Source of the DNA: Syntrophales bacterium
Lineage (GTDB): Bacteria; Desulfobacterota; Syntrophia; Syntrophales; UBA5619
Direction: 5' to 3'
Length of the DNA stretch: 53,451 nt
Assembly (NCBI GenBank): GCA_023229765.1
Contig: JALNYO010000023.1
Coordinates: forward strand, 1-53,451
The notes under the pieces are model-generated. The model saw only the letters and a list, made by a program, of their open reading frames with translations. It had not been told where the DNA came from and did not search any database. Positions 1-9,700 of this stretch are shown piece after piece. Each line of letters opens with the position of its first letter. Position 1 is the first letter of the stretch. The position numbers and the translations under genes are program-made.

Positions 1-481
1 GCGGGAACAAAACGAAGAAAACCGAAGAAGAATATTTATAAATTTATTCCCAGGGAAGAAGACTCAGTTACGTCACACACCATGTTCGTCCCGCCAGCTT
101 TAATACAATTCCAGGTCGCCACTGGCAAACTGCGACGCTCATGGATTTTGGGGCAGCCGGATTTCCGTAATTTTTGATTGGCCCAAACTAAAAGACGCAA
201 TCATACAGCTTGCGACTGCCTTCGGCCTCGATTTCAACCTGGTGGGGTTAGACCTCGACGCACTTAACGAGGCACGAAACAGCGTAGCGCATTCAGGTAA
301 ACTGGCCGCACATCCTATCGGGGCTGATAAACACTCATCGGACCTTCTCAAAAAAGGCCAGTACTGCTTGCAGCTACTCATCTTGCAGATGTTGAGATAT
401 CAGGGAACGGTGATTCATTCCCAGAATAGAATGCGATCGCTTGTAGATATCGAAAAAGCTTTGACTACGGTCAGAACCTGA
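1..481 (+). pseudogene. HEPN-domain protein, 5'-partial, frameshifted
   Basis: Frame 1 is open from the window edge to a TGA at 175-177, and frame 2 is open from 104 to the stop at 479-481. Removing one T from the T5 run at 171-175 joins them smoothly (GQPDFRN then FDWPKLKDAIIQLATAFGLD). The downstream part carries RNSVAH, which fits the R-x4-6-H signature of HEPN domains, with helix-rich sequence on both sides. HEPN domains are commonly RNases of toxin-antitoxin and abortive-infection systems. The gene lies just upstream of another HEPN-type gene, so this may be the edge of a defence island. The break could be a true mutation or a homopolymer sequencing error. The family is recognised only by motif, and the N-terminus is outside the window. 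Confidence 0.5.
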
Positions 482-550
482 GCATGGCTTTCGCTATTCT
501 GCTGAATCATAGGTAAACAAATAGATGGCCAATATTTTCGGAGTTCAATT

Positions 551-1828
551 ATGGCATGCTGCGAAAAATGTTTTGATGAAGAACACATAATACAATTTAT
601 CAAGGAATTCGAAACAAAAGACGATTGCGATTATTGCTCTGGCAAGGATGTTTATATTGCCGATCTATCGGATGTTGGTGGATTTATAAGAGAGTGTATC
701 AGTAAGGCGTATGAGGACGTGAATAAATCTGGTCTCTACTGGGATCCTGAAGAAAAGGAAAATACAGCAGGACAATCTATTGAGGAAATCCTTATTGATG
801 AATACACCATTTTTTCGGAAGAGAGACTCGATGCCAGTGAACAAAGGAAGCTATTGGGTGACTTACTCTCTGAGAGTGGACCCAGTTGGAGCGACCTAAA
901 AGATGGGGATGGTGATCCCCTGGATGGCGGATCGGCTATTTTAGTGCTACGAGACGAATTTTATGGACCGGATAGCAATAAATACGAGTATTCCTGGAAC
1001 GCTTTTAAACACTCCGTAAAACATCACGCCCGCTTCTTTGATCTTGGGGAGGATCAGTATAAAAGGGACCAGATTCTTGAACCGGTACTTCTGCTGCTTG
1101 ATGAGCAAAGCATTCCCTTGGTTACTGGAACGACACTCTGGCGGGCACGGGCAGAAGGACAGAAACTTCCCCACACAGCCAAAGAGATACAGAATGAATT
1201 GGGTCCTCCGCCCTTGGACAAAGCTATGCACAGCCGTATGAGCCCATCTGGGATATCATACATGTATTTAAGCGATACGCCTGAGACGTGCCTCGCGGAG
1301 ATAAAGCCAGATGTGGGAACGAGAACTTGGCTGGGTCAGTTTTTAACCAAGAAAGATTTAAATATTCTTGATCTAGCTGACGTTCGAGCTCAATATCCAG
1401 ACAGCATCTTTAGTCCCGATTATGACCATGACAAAAATTGGGCAACAAACTTTCTGAAGAGTTTTGCCCAAGAGATATCGCGTCCGTTCAAGGAAGAGTC
1501 TAATGCGCTGGGCTATGTACCGACACAGGTATTTACAGAACTCATTAGAAGTAACGGATATGATGGTATAAAGTATAAGAGCAGTCAACGGCCCACTGGA
1601 ACAAACTACACGCTATTTTGCGGACCAGTGGAGTCATATACCCCCTACGATTTACCCACCGTTACCGGCATAATCTGCTTTACTGATTGGATGCGCTTAA
1701 CTTTACTCAGGACAGTCAGCATACAAGAAATAGATTACAAAGCCAAAAGTGGCCCTTTTGACAGGGAACAGAACTTTACGGAAGCTGACATGTTAGCGGA
1801 GACTGATATCCGCTCGGGTGCTTCATGA
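551..1828 (+). CDS. HEPN/RES N-terminal and RES domain protein
   Basis: A 425-residue soluble protein. The N-terminus has a zinc-ribbon-like pair C4-x2-C7 and C26-x2-C29, followed by an acidic helical region (about 40-185) like that placed before RES domains in long RES proteins. The RES domain occupies about 190-365: LWRAR around R198, RMSPSGISYMYLSDTPETCLAE at 229-250 giving conserved Arg and Glu, and a Ser in YKSSQRP near 344. RES enzymes such as MbcT, Xre-RES toxins and ParT consume NAD+ or modify proteins with it; this long form is found in defence-like loci rather than simple toxin-antitoxin pairs. No Xre antitoxin gene lies beside it. It follows a broken HEPN gene, and its stop overlaps the start of a truncated membrane ORF. 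Domain call is good; target and role are unknown. Confidence 0.72.
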   Translation: MACCEKCFDEEHIIQFIKEFETKDDCDYCSGKDVYIADLSDVGGFIRECISKAYEDVNKSGLYWDPEEKENTAGQSIEEILIDEYTIFSEERLDASEQRKLLGDLLSESGPSWSDLKDGDGDPLDGGSAILVLRDEFYGPDSNKYEYSWNAFKHSVKHHARFFDLGEDQYKRDQILEPVLLLLDEQSIPLVTGTTLWRARAEGQKLPHTAKEIQNELGPPPLDKAMHSRMSPSGISYMYLSDTPETCLAEIKPDVGTRTWLGQFLTKKDLNILDLADVRAQYPDSIFSPDYDHDKNWATNFLKSFAQEISRPFKEESNALGYVPTQVFTELIRSNGYDGIKYKSSQRPTGTNYTLFCGPVESYTPYDLPTVTGIICFTDWMRLTLLRTVSIQEIDYKAKSGPFDREQNFTEADMLAETDIRSGAS

Positions 1829-1929
1829 AGGGAAAGCGGCGGCTTATGCCCTTGTCACTTAAACTAAGCGTCATGCAAGTAATTATAATCATATTAACAA
1901 CGGGGATTCTTATGGGTGCAAGTATATAG
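1825..1929 (+). pseudogene. Truncated N-terminal fragment of a membrane (sensor-like) protein
   Basis: A 34-codon ORF starts in an ATGA overlap with the stop of the HEPN/RES gene. It reads MKGKRRLMPLSLKLSV followed by an Ile/Leu-rich segment typical of a first transmembrane helix, then stops at TAG 1927-1929. The basic start, LSLKLSV and hydrophobic helix resemble the N-termini of chemoreceptors and histidine kinases. No continuation was found in another frame beyond a few codons. It may be the stump of a deleted sensor gene, or a small membrane peptide in its own right. Confidence 0.3.
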
Positions 1930-1999
1930 CCATCATTCCACCACAAATGAATAACCTTGGACTCTGGGTATTTAATTTCCCCCTGAAAATTAAGGTCCC

Positions 2000-2014
2000 T
2001 TTGATTGGATCAAA
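2000..2014. promoter_or_regulatory. Perfect inverted repeat upstream of the cheX-like gene
   Basis: TTTGAT-TGG-ATCAAA is a 6-bp perfect inverted repeat in the 197-bp AT-rich gap before the CheX-like gene, about 112 bp from its ATG. It resembles an operator half-site pair but has a 3-bp spacer, not the 4-bp spacer of FNR sites. The regulator is unknown. The rest of 1930-2126 shows no gene. Confidence 0.25.
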
Positions 2015-2126
2015 TTGAAATAAAATTATTTTCTTTTCATCAATAGATACGTATGATAAAAACCAATCCGTTTTTAGGACGTTGGGAAAATACGGAAAAA
2101 ATGACGCATAGGTTGAAATAGCCGCA

Positions 2127-2975
2127 ATGGATGTGAACTACATAAATCCTTTTTTGCAGGGAACTCTGGATGTTCTTAAAACGATGGCTTTTATAACCGC
2201 CGTTCCGGGAAAGCCATTTGTTAAAAAAAACACAGCCGCCGCCGGTGATGTTTCGGGGATCATTGGAATAACCGGAGATGCAACCGGTTCTTTGGCACTC
2301 AGCTTCACCGAGCCATGTATTTGTGAAGTGGTCAACAGCATGCTGGGTGAAAATCATTCCGTAATCAATCCTGCGATCATCGATGCCGTGGGCGAACTAA
2401 CCAACATGATTTCAGGAGCAGCCAGAAACTTAATGGAAAAAGAAGGGATAAAGGCCTTCGCAGCGATTCCGACCGTGGTCCATGGAAAGAATCATACAAT
2501 CAATTCCATTTACAATGTCCCCAGCATCATCATTCCCTTTTCCACCCCCGCTGGATTGTTTTTCGTCGATGTATGCATCAAAACAACAACACAGGATGAA
2601 AGAAAAACTGCAACATATCGGGTAATAAACACAAAAACCAAGATCGATGCACCCTCCGGCGAAATTGCCGAAGAGATAAAAAAGCAAGAAGAAGAATCGG
2701 AAGTTACAGATAGAGGCGCTAAGTTGAGAGAAAAACTGAAAGAGTCTCTTTCAATGAAGAATGATATTGAAAAACAACTTTCCAACGACACCTTTATGGA
2801 TCTCTCGAAAAGAAGAACATTTAAAAAAAGGGCTGCCGATCTCGAGGTCGTAATCCACCGTTTGAAACTCGATATTTCAACATGGGAGATGCTCTCCAAG
2901 ATGGCTCCCGCCGAAATTGACAACCAGAAAATCACCAATAATTACCAAAATTATCCCACGAATAAGCCAAAGTAA
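2127..2975 (+). CDS. CheX-like phosphatase domain with C-terminal coiled coil
   Basis: A 282-residue protein. Residues 1-155 match the CheX/CheC fold. The helix AVGELTNMISGAARN contains E90-x2-N93, the ExxN acid/amide pair that CheX uses to dephosphorylate phospho-CheY. CheX proteins shorten response-regulator phosphorylation in chemotaxis and related pathways. Residues about 165-270 form a charged, heptad-like tail (KLREKLKESLSMKNDIEKQL and onward) that CheX alone lacks; it may mediate dimerisation or binding to a partner. No che genes are adjacent. It converges on recB, with only 12 bp between the two stops. The Shine-Dalgarno sequence is weak. Confidence 0.75.
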   Translation: MDVNYINPFLQGTLDVLKTMAFITAVPGKPFVKKNTAAAGDVSGIIGITGDATGSLALSFTEPCICEVVNSMLGENHSVINPAIIDAVGELTNMISGAARNLMEKEGIKAFAAIPTVVHGKNHTINSIYNVPSIIIPFSTPAGLFFVDVCIKTTTQDERKTATYRVINTKTKIDAPSGEIAEEIKKQEEESEVTDRGAKLREKLKESLSMKNDIEKQLSNDTFMDLSKRRTFKKRAADLEVVIHRLKLDISTWEMLSKMAPAEIDNQKITNNYQNYPTNKPK

Positions 2976-2987
2976 CGCGTGACGTAA

Positions 2988-5900
2988 CTATTCAGGCGGT
3001 CCCATTAACTCACGGCTGAGAAAAAATAGACTATCCGGTGCGGGAAGGTCGTAATATACGCCGTATTCTCCTCCCCAGGCAGGGTTCATCCCCCGCAGAA
3101 AAAGGTAGAAAACCCCTCCGAAATGGCGGCGATAGTCGTAGTCGGGCTGCCGCAGCTTCAGATATGCGTGCAGCGCCAGCAGATAGATGTAGTATTGCAG
3201 CATGTATTTATGCTCGGCCATGGCCGCGGGAAGTTTGTCGCGCCTGTAATCAAGTCGGCTTTTGCCGAGAAAATTGGATTTCCAGTCCACCAGAAACCAA
3301 CGCCCCTTCCAGTTAAAAACCATATCCATAAACCCCTTCATGAATCCGCGCAGAGGTTCAAACTGGATGCGCCTCAGTGAGTAAATAAAATCATCAGGCC
3401 GGGGGTTTTCTGCAAAAACTCCGCTTTCGCTGAAGATATCCCTCAGCCTGTCCTGGGAAAGATTCTTCAGCGGAAAGTAGAATTCGAGTTCGTTCAGACG
3501 CTGTTTAGTCCCAATTTCGGATAAGCTGATAATCTCCTGTTTTTCAGCCTGTTTGTTTCTGTCACTGCCCGTCCCTGCGATAAGTTCTCCAGGCGCCTCC
3601 CCGTCCGGGATGTCCGGAAAGCGACGGTTAATGTTCATAATAATCAAGGGGTGGTGGATAACCCGGTCGATCATTTCCAGAACAGTACCCTGCAACCCGG
3701 GATTAAAACCATTTTCGCGCAGTTTTACGACAACCGCATCCGGGAGGACGGGCTCAGGACGTTTGGTGAAATCGCATTGTTCAAGTATTTCGTGGAGAAG
3801 AACACCGGAGCGGCTGCCGGGGGGAAAATTAAGGATCGGATCATCTTCGTCTATCTTCTCTTCCCGTTCCGGAAACGATACCTGGGGATTGTCCATAGCG
3901 TCGCGATCGGGATACTCGCCGGCCTGTCCCCCTCCTCCGGCAAGATAGGAAAAACTGGCCACCCGCCAGGAACGGTCGATCACCCCGTCAAACTCCCGGC
4001 ATACAGGCGCTGCGGCGGCAGACGAACGCGGCAAAGCGGTTATTCCCTCGCAATCCGGCAGCGGCAAGAGTTCTATCGCCCCTTGCGACGCGGCGACTAT
4101 CTCCTGCATACGGGCGCGAACAGAATCACCGGAGAGACCATGATAATTTTTTGCCGCAGCCGTTACAATATCCTCCTCTTCCCCATCTTCTTCGCCATGT
4201 AAAAGATAAGCGGGCGCGGATGTTCCCGCTTTGTTGATCCATCCCCAGACAAAGGTGCAACTATTTACAGCCCTCGTCAGGGCTACGTAGAAGAGGCGTA
4301 TTTCTTCGGCAAGCAGCTCTTTCCTGGTCTGCCGCAGATGGGCGGGATATTCGTCAGAGCCCAGATCGCAGACCTGCCCGCTTGCTCGCTCATGATAGAA
4401 AAGCGGCGCTTCCGGTTCTCTGAATCCCCCCCAGAGAAAGGGACAAAAAACAATCGGGTATTGCAGCCCCTTACTCTTGTGAATCGTCACGATCTCCACC
4501 GCGGCGCTGTCGGTCTCCAGACGAAGCTGATGTTCCTCCCCTGCCGGATTGTCCATCTTCCGGGCAAACCATTGGAGAAGAAGATCCAAGGTCATATTTT
4601 TCTCTTCCGCCTCTTTTTGCAGCGCCTCGGCCAGGTGCAGGAGGTTTGTCAAACGACGTTCTCCCCCGGCAAACGAAAGCAGCCGCTCCCTTACGCCCTC
4701 CCGATCGATAAAAAATCGGAACATCCTCAATAATCCGGCGTTCTCCGATAATTCGTGATAACGTTGGAATTTCTGATGCCAATCTTCCCATAGGACTTCA
4801 TCCGCCTTAAGGGCGTTCAGCGCCTGGAGATCACACCCAATCATATCGGCTGCCAGCGCTGCCAGCATAAGATCATCCCGATCCGGAAAACGGACGGCTA
4901 ACAGAAACCGCTCCATTTCCGCCGCCTCATGCGACGAAAAAATGCTTTCTGCACTATGCAGAACGGCCGGTATTTTCAGCTCGGCAAGGGCATCCCGGCA
5001 GAGGATCGCCTCCTGGTTTGTACGAACAAGGATCGCAATATCCTCTGCCTGCACCCTCCGCTTGCCGATGGTCGCCTTTCCCGCTCTGCCGGAAACAATG
5101 AGTCTTGCAATTTCAGCGGCGAGAGCCCTGGCGATCCGGGGTCGGGCAACGCCCCGGGACAGAGGTTTTCCATCTCCAGCATCTATTAACCAACACATCA
5201 TAGGTGGTTCATAGATGCCATTAATAATTAATTTATTTATAAAACAATCACTTCCGGAAGAGGCATCCCGATACTCGATCTCCGGAAAAACGAACGGCGC
5301 CGTTCGCATGGAAAAGAGCGTGTTTACGGCCTTGATCAGAGTGGGTTCGGAGCGCCAGTTGGCTGTGAGGGTATAAACAGAATCCACCTCTCGGCCCGCT
5401 GCCAGATAGGCAAAAATATCCGCGCCGCGAAAGCTGTAAATAGCCTGTTTGGGATCGCCAATCAGAAAAAGGATGTTCCCGGCATCGCGAAAGACCTCTG
5501 AAAAGATTGCGTATTGAACCGGGTCGGTATCCTGAAACTCGTCAATCAGCGCGGCTCTGTACTGTTTGCGGAGAGCCGCCGTCAAATGTTTCCCCCCATT
5601 TCGGAAAAGGGCATGCCGGAGGCGGAGGAGTAAATCGTCAAAATACTGAACATTGTGGTCCTGTTTTTTCAGCGGCAGCTCTTTTGTCAGCGTCAGCAGC
5701 AATTCCCTCTTTACATAAAGCAGACGTTTCTCCAGAATTTCCTGCAATTTTCCGGAAAGAAACAATATTTGCTGGCACAGCTCAAAAAATGGATGTTCCG
5801 GAGGGGTTGTCCCCTTGCGTACCGCCGAAGCGATAAAGGCGGCGGAAAATTTCTTGAAAAAGTCGCAGGGAAAAAGCGACGGCGCCCCCGGAGAAAGAAA

Positions 5901-6713
5901 AATATCCATTTCCGAGATCAGCGCTGCAACCCTTTCGCCATAAATATTTTTTTTCAACGCCGGATTCATAAGAAGTTTTGCCGACTCTCCGCGAAAGGAA
6001 GGCCACTGATCGCGCAGCTCGGACAGCCTCTGTTTCAAATCGGCGACTATAGATTCCTGCCTTTCCTGAACGGGCGGCTCCGTTTCCGGAAGTATTAGCA
6101 AATCTTCGGAAATGTGACTGTTTCGAGAAAATTTAAGCAGGCTGCTCGGATCGATTTTACGATTCAGCGCATAGGCTGCAAATTCCTGAGAGGTTTCGTA
6201 GAAATTCCTCCTCCAGAAATCCTCTACTACCTCTTCCCTGAGCTTGAGGTCATCGGTTATCAGCTCCGTATCAAAAAGCTCGCCGCTCGCGAAGGCATTT
6301 TCCTGCAACACCCTTCGGCAAAAGCTGTGGATCGTGTAAATTGCCGCCTCGTCGAAATCGGCAAGCGCCCTGGTCAACCGTTCAACCGCCCTTGCTCGTT
6401 CTTCGGCTTTTGCCAATTTTTGGGAAAGCCCGGCAAGAAAACCGTCCGCTCCCGTGTCGTTTTTCAATATTCTGAGCGCTGCGCTTATGACCTTGCGGAT
6501 TCTATCGGTAAGTTCGTTAGTCGCGGCAACGGTGTATGTGACAACAAGGATTTCTTTTACCGATAAGCCCGCCTCTATCAAAAGGCGTAGGTAAATTACT
6601 GTTATGGCATGTGTCTTTCCTGTTCCAGCTCCGGCTTCAATAAGGTTCGCACCCCGTAAGGGGGCGTTGAGGGGGTCAAACTCCCCCCTAAAAAAAAACT
6701 TATTGTCTTTCAT
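2988..6713 (-). CDS. recB: Exodeoxyribonuclease V beta subunit RecB
   Basis: A 1241-residue helicase-nuclease that with RecC processes double-strand breaks and loads RecA. It shows the UvrD/REP pattern: Walker A AGAGTGKT at 27-34, motif II LIDEFQDTD near 388, helicase core to about 850, and a C-terminal nuclease domain with GFMKGFMDMVF and LVDWKSN near 1125-1145, matching the RecB acidic/lysine active site. Length is normal to slightly long. Its ATG overlaps the recC stop (ATGA), so the two are translationally coupled. Between IHHPLI (about 1020) and ISLSEI (about 1058) there are some 36 extra residues beginning MNINRRFP, absent from RecB proteins as I know them and matching a dispersed repeat. 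No recD follows. Confidence 0.95.
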   Translation of the reverse strand: MKDNKFFFRGEFDPLNAPLRGANLIEAGAGTGKTHAITVIYLRLLIEAGLSVKEILVVTYTVAATNELTDRIRKVISAALRILKNDTGADGFLAGLSQKLAKAEERARAVERLTRALADFDEAAIYTIHSFCRRVLQENAFASGELFDTELITDDLKLREEVVEDFWRRNFYETSQEFAAYALNRKIDPSSLLKFSRNSHISEDLLILPETEPPVQERQESIVADLKQRLSELRDQWPSFRGESAKLLMNPALKKNIYGERVAALISEMDIFLSPGAPSLFPCDFFKKFSAAFIASAVRKGTTPPEHPFFELCQQILFLSGKLQEILEKRLLYVKRELLLTLTKELPLKKQDHNVQYFDDLLLRLRHALFRNGGKHLTAALRKQYRAALIDEFQDTDPVQYAIFSEVFRDAGNILFLIGDPKQAIYSFRGADIFAYLAAGREVDSVYTLTANWRSEPTLIKAVNTLFSMRTAPFVFPEIEYRDASSGSDCFINKLIINGIYEPPMMCWLIDAGDGKPLSRGVARPRIARALAAEIARLIVSGRAGKATIGKRRVQAEDIAILVRTNQEAILCRDALAELKIPAVLHSAESIFSSHEAAEMERFLLAVRFPDRDDLMLAALAADMIGCDLQALNALKADEVLWEDWHQKFQRYHELSENAGLLRMFRFFIDREGVRERLLSFAGGERRLTNLLHLAEALQKEAEEKNMTLDLLLQWFARKMDNPAGEEHQLRLETDSAAVEIVTIHKSKGLQYPIVFCPFLWGGFREPEAPLFYHERASGQVCDLGSDEYPAHLRQTRKELLAEEIRLFYVALTRAVNSCTFVWGWINKAGTSAPAYLLHGEEDGEEEDIVTAAAKNYHGLSGDSVRARMQEIVAASQGAIELLPLPDCEGITALPRSSAAAAPVCREFDGVIDRSWRVASFSYLAGGGGQAGEYPDRDAMDNPQVSFPEREEKIDEDDPILNFPPGSRSGVLLHEILEQCDFTKRPEPVLPDAVVVKLRENGFNPGLQGTVLEMIDRVIHHPLIIMNINRRFPDIPDGEAPGELIAGTGSDRNKQAEKQEIISLSEIGTKQRLNELEFYFPLKNLSQDRLRDIFSESGVFAENPRPDDFIYSLRRIQFEPLRGFMKGFMDMVFNWKGRWFLVDWKSNFLGKSRLDYRRDKLPAAMAEHKYMLQYYIYLLALHAYLKLRQPDYDYRRHFGGVFYLFLRGMNPAWGGEYGVYYDLPAPDSLFFLSRELMGPPE
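3616..3640 (-). repeat. Dispersed palindromic-repeat core inside recB
   Basis: Read on the minus strand, this segment matches the core of the intergenic copy at 14268 with about three mismatches over 25 bases (TTATGAACATTAA, then CGTCGCTTTCC). It is in frame in recB and is translated MNINRRFP at about residues 1023-1030, in the linker before the nuclease domain. The extra sequence probably continues to about 3530. Confidence 0.55.
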
Positions 6714-9700
6714 CTTTCCAGCCTCTTTTTGCAGGCAAGAAGCGGCTGGAAAACCATGAGCGCCGTTTCCTGAAACGCACCGTCCCTGAAAGGCGGTTCA
6801 TCGCCGAAGCATCGCTGGCAATAGGGGTCGTTAATCTCCCCATAGGCATATTCTTTGTCCGCCCAGGTTGTCATCGCCCGCCTCAGGGCCTCCTCTTCAC
6901 TTTTTCCTCCGTACATGGCCTCGGCATAGCTAAGAGACGTCTCCGGGAAAAAAGGCAGCGGCCGACGCAGGCCGGCGGAGTACAGACCGAGGAGTTCTTC
7001 CAGTAGAGCCGCCGCATTTTCAGGCCGTGCAAAAACCCATCCCCCCTCTCGCCCGAAAAACAGCGCTGGCAGTGAGAATCCCTCCTCTGCAACGGAGATA
7101 AGCAACAGCTCAATCCAGATTCCGAGTAAATCCCGGGCGCGAATTTTACCAAACCGGTACTTCAGAAGACCAGATTCGGTCAGATATTTTAACCTTCCGG
7201 TCACGCGCAGTCCGGCGATCGCCAGATCAACGTCAACAATCATTTTTTGAACATTAATTTTCGATTTCTTCCCCCAGTCGGGAATGGTTTTCAATAATTC
7301 TACTAATTCGCTTACCTCGCCGGCCAAGGATTCATATTCACAGAACCCGACGGTTCCGTGAGGAAGACTCCCCGCAGCCGTCAAGACGGGATAAAGTTCC
7401 TGTAGGTCTCCTCCTTGAACGGCATACGCCAGCATAGTTTCCGCCGTCTGGAATCCTGCAAGCCCGCCAATGCGGAACAGCTCTTTTTCGGGAAGGATTT
7501 CATACCCGTTTTCGAAGGTAAGGCCAATCCTCTTTTTCAGCAGATATCGTGACGGATTGCTGAAAAATGACTGCAAATTGGCAATGCCGACTTCCCGCCA
7601 ACCCACCTCCGGTTCGGGGAGCGGGTCGGTAAAAAACTCCTTCTTTAACCGGCACTCCTGAAATCGCAGATTAATGTCCATAATAAGCGCCCGGGCCGCT
7701 CTCAGATTTTCACGGGAATAGCTGAACAGTTTTGAGTTATTAGAGAAATATTCGGGATGAAATGCCTGCAAATGGTGCAATGTAAACAGTTGTTCCCGCA
7801 GTGTCCCCGCCTCAGCGCTGAATCCCTCCTCCAGACAGTCGAGCAGCTCCGATACCACCCCGGACGGGGGAATGACGCTGTTGTCTTCGCTGCTGAGCCC
7901 GGTATAACTTATGTAAAATGTTTTACGGGCGGACAGCAGCGCTTCCAAAAACAGGTAGCGATCCTCGTCCCTTTGCGAGGGGTCCCCCGGTCGCGGTTTT
8001 TTGGCCATCAGATCGAAATCAACGGCGGCAGAGCGCCGGGGAAAATCGCCATTGTTCATCCCGAGCAGACAGACAATCCGAAAAGGAATACTCCGCATCG
8101 GGAGCATCGAGCAGAATGTAACCCCGCCCCGCAGATATCCGTAAGGATGAATCGTTTTCTGGAGATAATTCTGAAAAAGAGCTTTTGCCGTTAAAAATTC
8201 AACATTCCCAGTGAACATGGCCCTGTTTTCCATGGCCCCTGTCTCTTCGACTTGTTTGCGCAAAAGGTGAAGGTCTTCTTCGTCGTCCTGGCCGCCGGAT
8301 GATTCAAAAAGTGAGTTGATCATTGACAAGAAACAAAGCGCCCACGCTTTAAGGGAACGGGGCGCCATAAGGGTCTTGCGAAGCGAGATTATTGTTTCAA
8401 CAAAGGAAATTAATCGTCCCAGGATTTCCCCGTCGCTGCCTTCGATGTCTCCATACGGCACAATTCCGGCAAACATGCCCGCATCGCCAGGCAATGCATA
8501 CCCTAACAGCAGACGCTCCAGCCCCATTTGCCAGGTGTTTTCACTGGTAGCAGGCAGACCGGACATTTTGCGATCGAGAGCGTCCGTCCCCCAACGGATT
8601 CCCGATTCCACTGCCCAGCGGCGCATCAGCTCCACCTCTTGCTCTCCCAATTCAAAGCGTCTTCTTACGGGAGGAAAATCGAGCAGTGCCATAACATCGG
8701 CAAGGACAAAGCGGCCCTTCAGAAGCTCCAGGACGGCAAGCAGCGCCCGAACAAAGGGGTTGCCCCTGGTCAGTCCCCGGTCAGCAATACTGAAGGGAAT
8801 CTCCCTGCCTCCAAAAACCGCCTCAATAAACGACCCGTATGCTTCTATCCGGGGCGACATGACAACGACATCCGTCGGCAAAAGCCCCGGTTCTTGGGAA
8901 AATATTTCCAGGAGCTGATCGTAAAGCACCTCTACTTCCCGCAGGGGACTATGGCAGGAATGGATTTGGATTGATTTGTCGCACGAAGACAGCATAACTG
9001 CGGGGGCGTCGGCGCCGCGATCACGCAGATTCAGGATGTCCGACTGAACGATCTCTAAAAGCGCATTTTCCCCGGGATCAGAAAATTTATCTGTAATATC
9101 GAAGGAAAACTGGAGAAGCTGCGCATAAAAATCCCGACCGCAACGGCCAAAAGAGGAAAGCAGTTTGTTCCCCCGCTGCAGGTAGAGATCATCGCTGGTG
9201 GCTGTTTTCCAGGACGTATTTTCCCGCACCCGCTTTACCATCATCCCCATCTCCCGTTCCGAACGTATATCCGTCCAAAACTCCCGGCTGGGGTTCAAAA
9301 AAAATCCATTTATCTGAATTGCCCGGGAAAGAAGCTTAAAGATGTCCAGATAGAGGGGGGGCAGATTGGAGATGCCGAATATCGAGATCCTCTCAGGAAG
9401 AAGCGAACGCACCGTCTGCTGGTTTAGTTGACTGGCAATGGTGGAGCGCAGGCCGCCGATATGCTCAGCCCGGCAGGAGGCGCGGATTTTTCTCCACATA
9501 TCTGCCTGCCACCGTTCTTCGCCTGTTGAGCTGTCGCCCTTTTCCCAGGCGGCTATGGTCTCCGGACGATAGACCAGATAACGATCATAAACCATGGCCA
9601 GCATTGCAGAGAACTGGTATGCCCGCAAACCGCCGGAATCATCGGCAAGGTAGTTCCGGATTTCGAGATAGAGGGGATCACTCAGACAGGGCGGCAGGGC

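Noticed and set aside
2000..2014. FNR-like site TTGAT...ATCAA before the cheX gene
   Set aside because: The spacer is 3 bp, not 4 as in FNR boxes; kept only as an unassigned inverted repeat.
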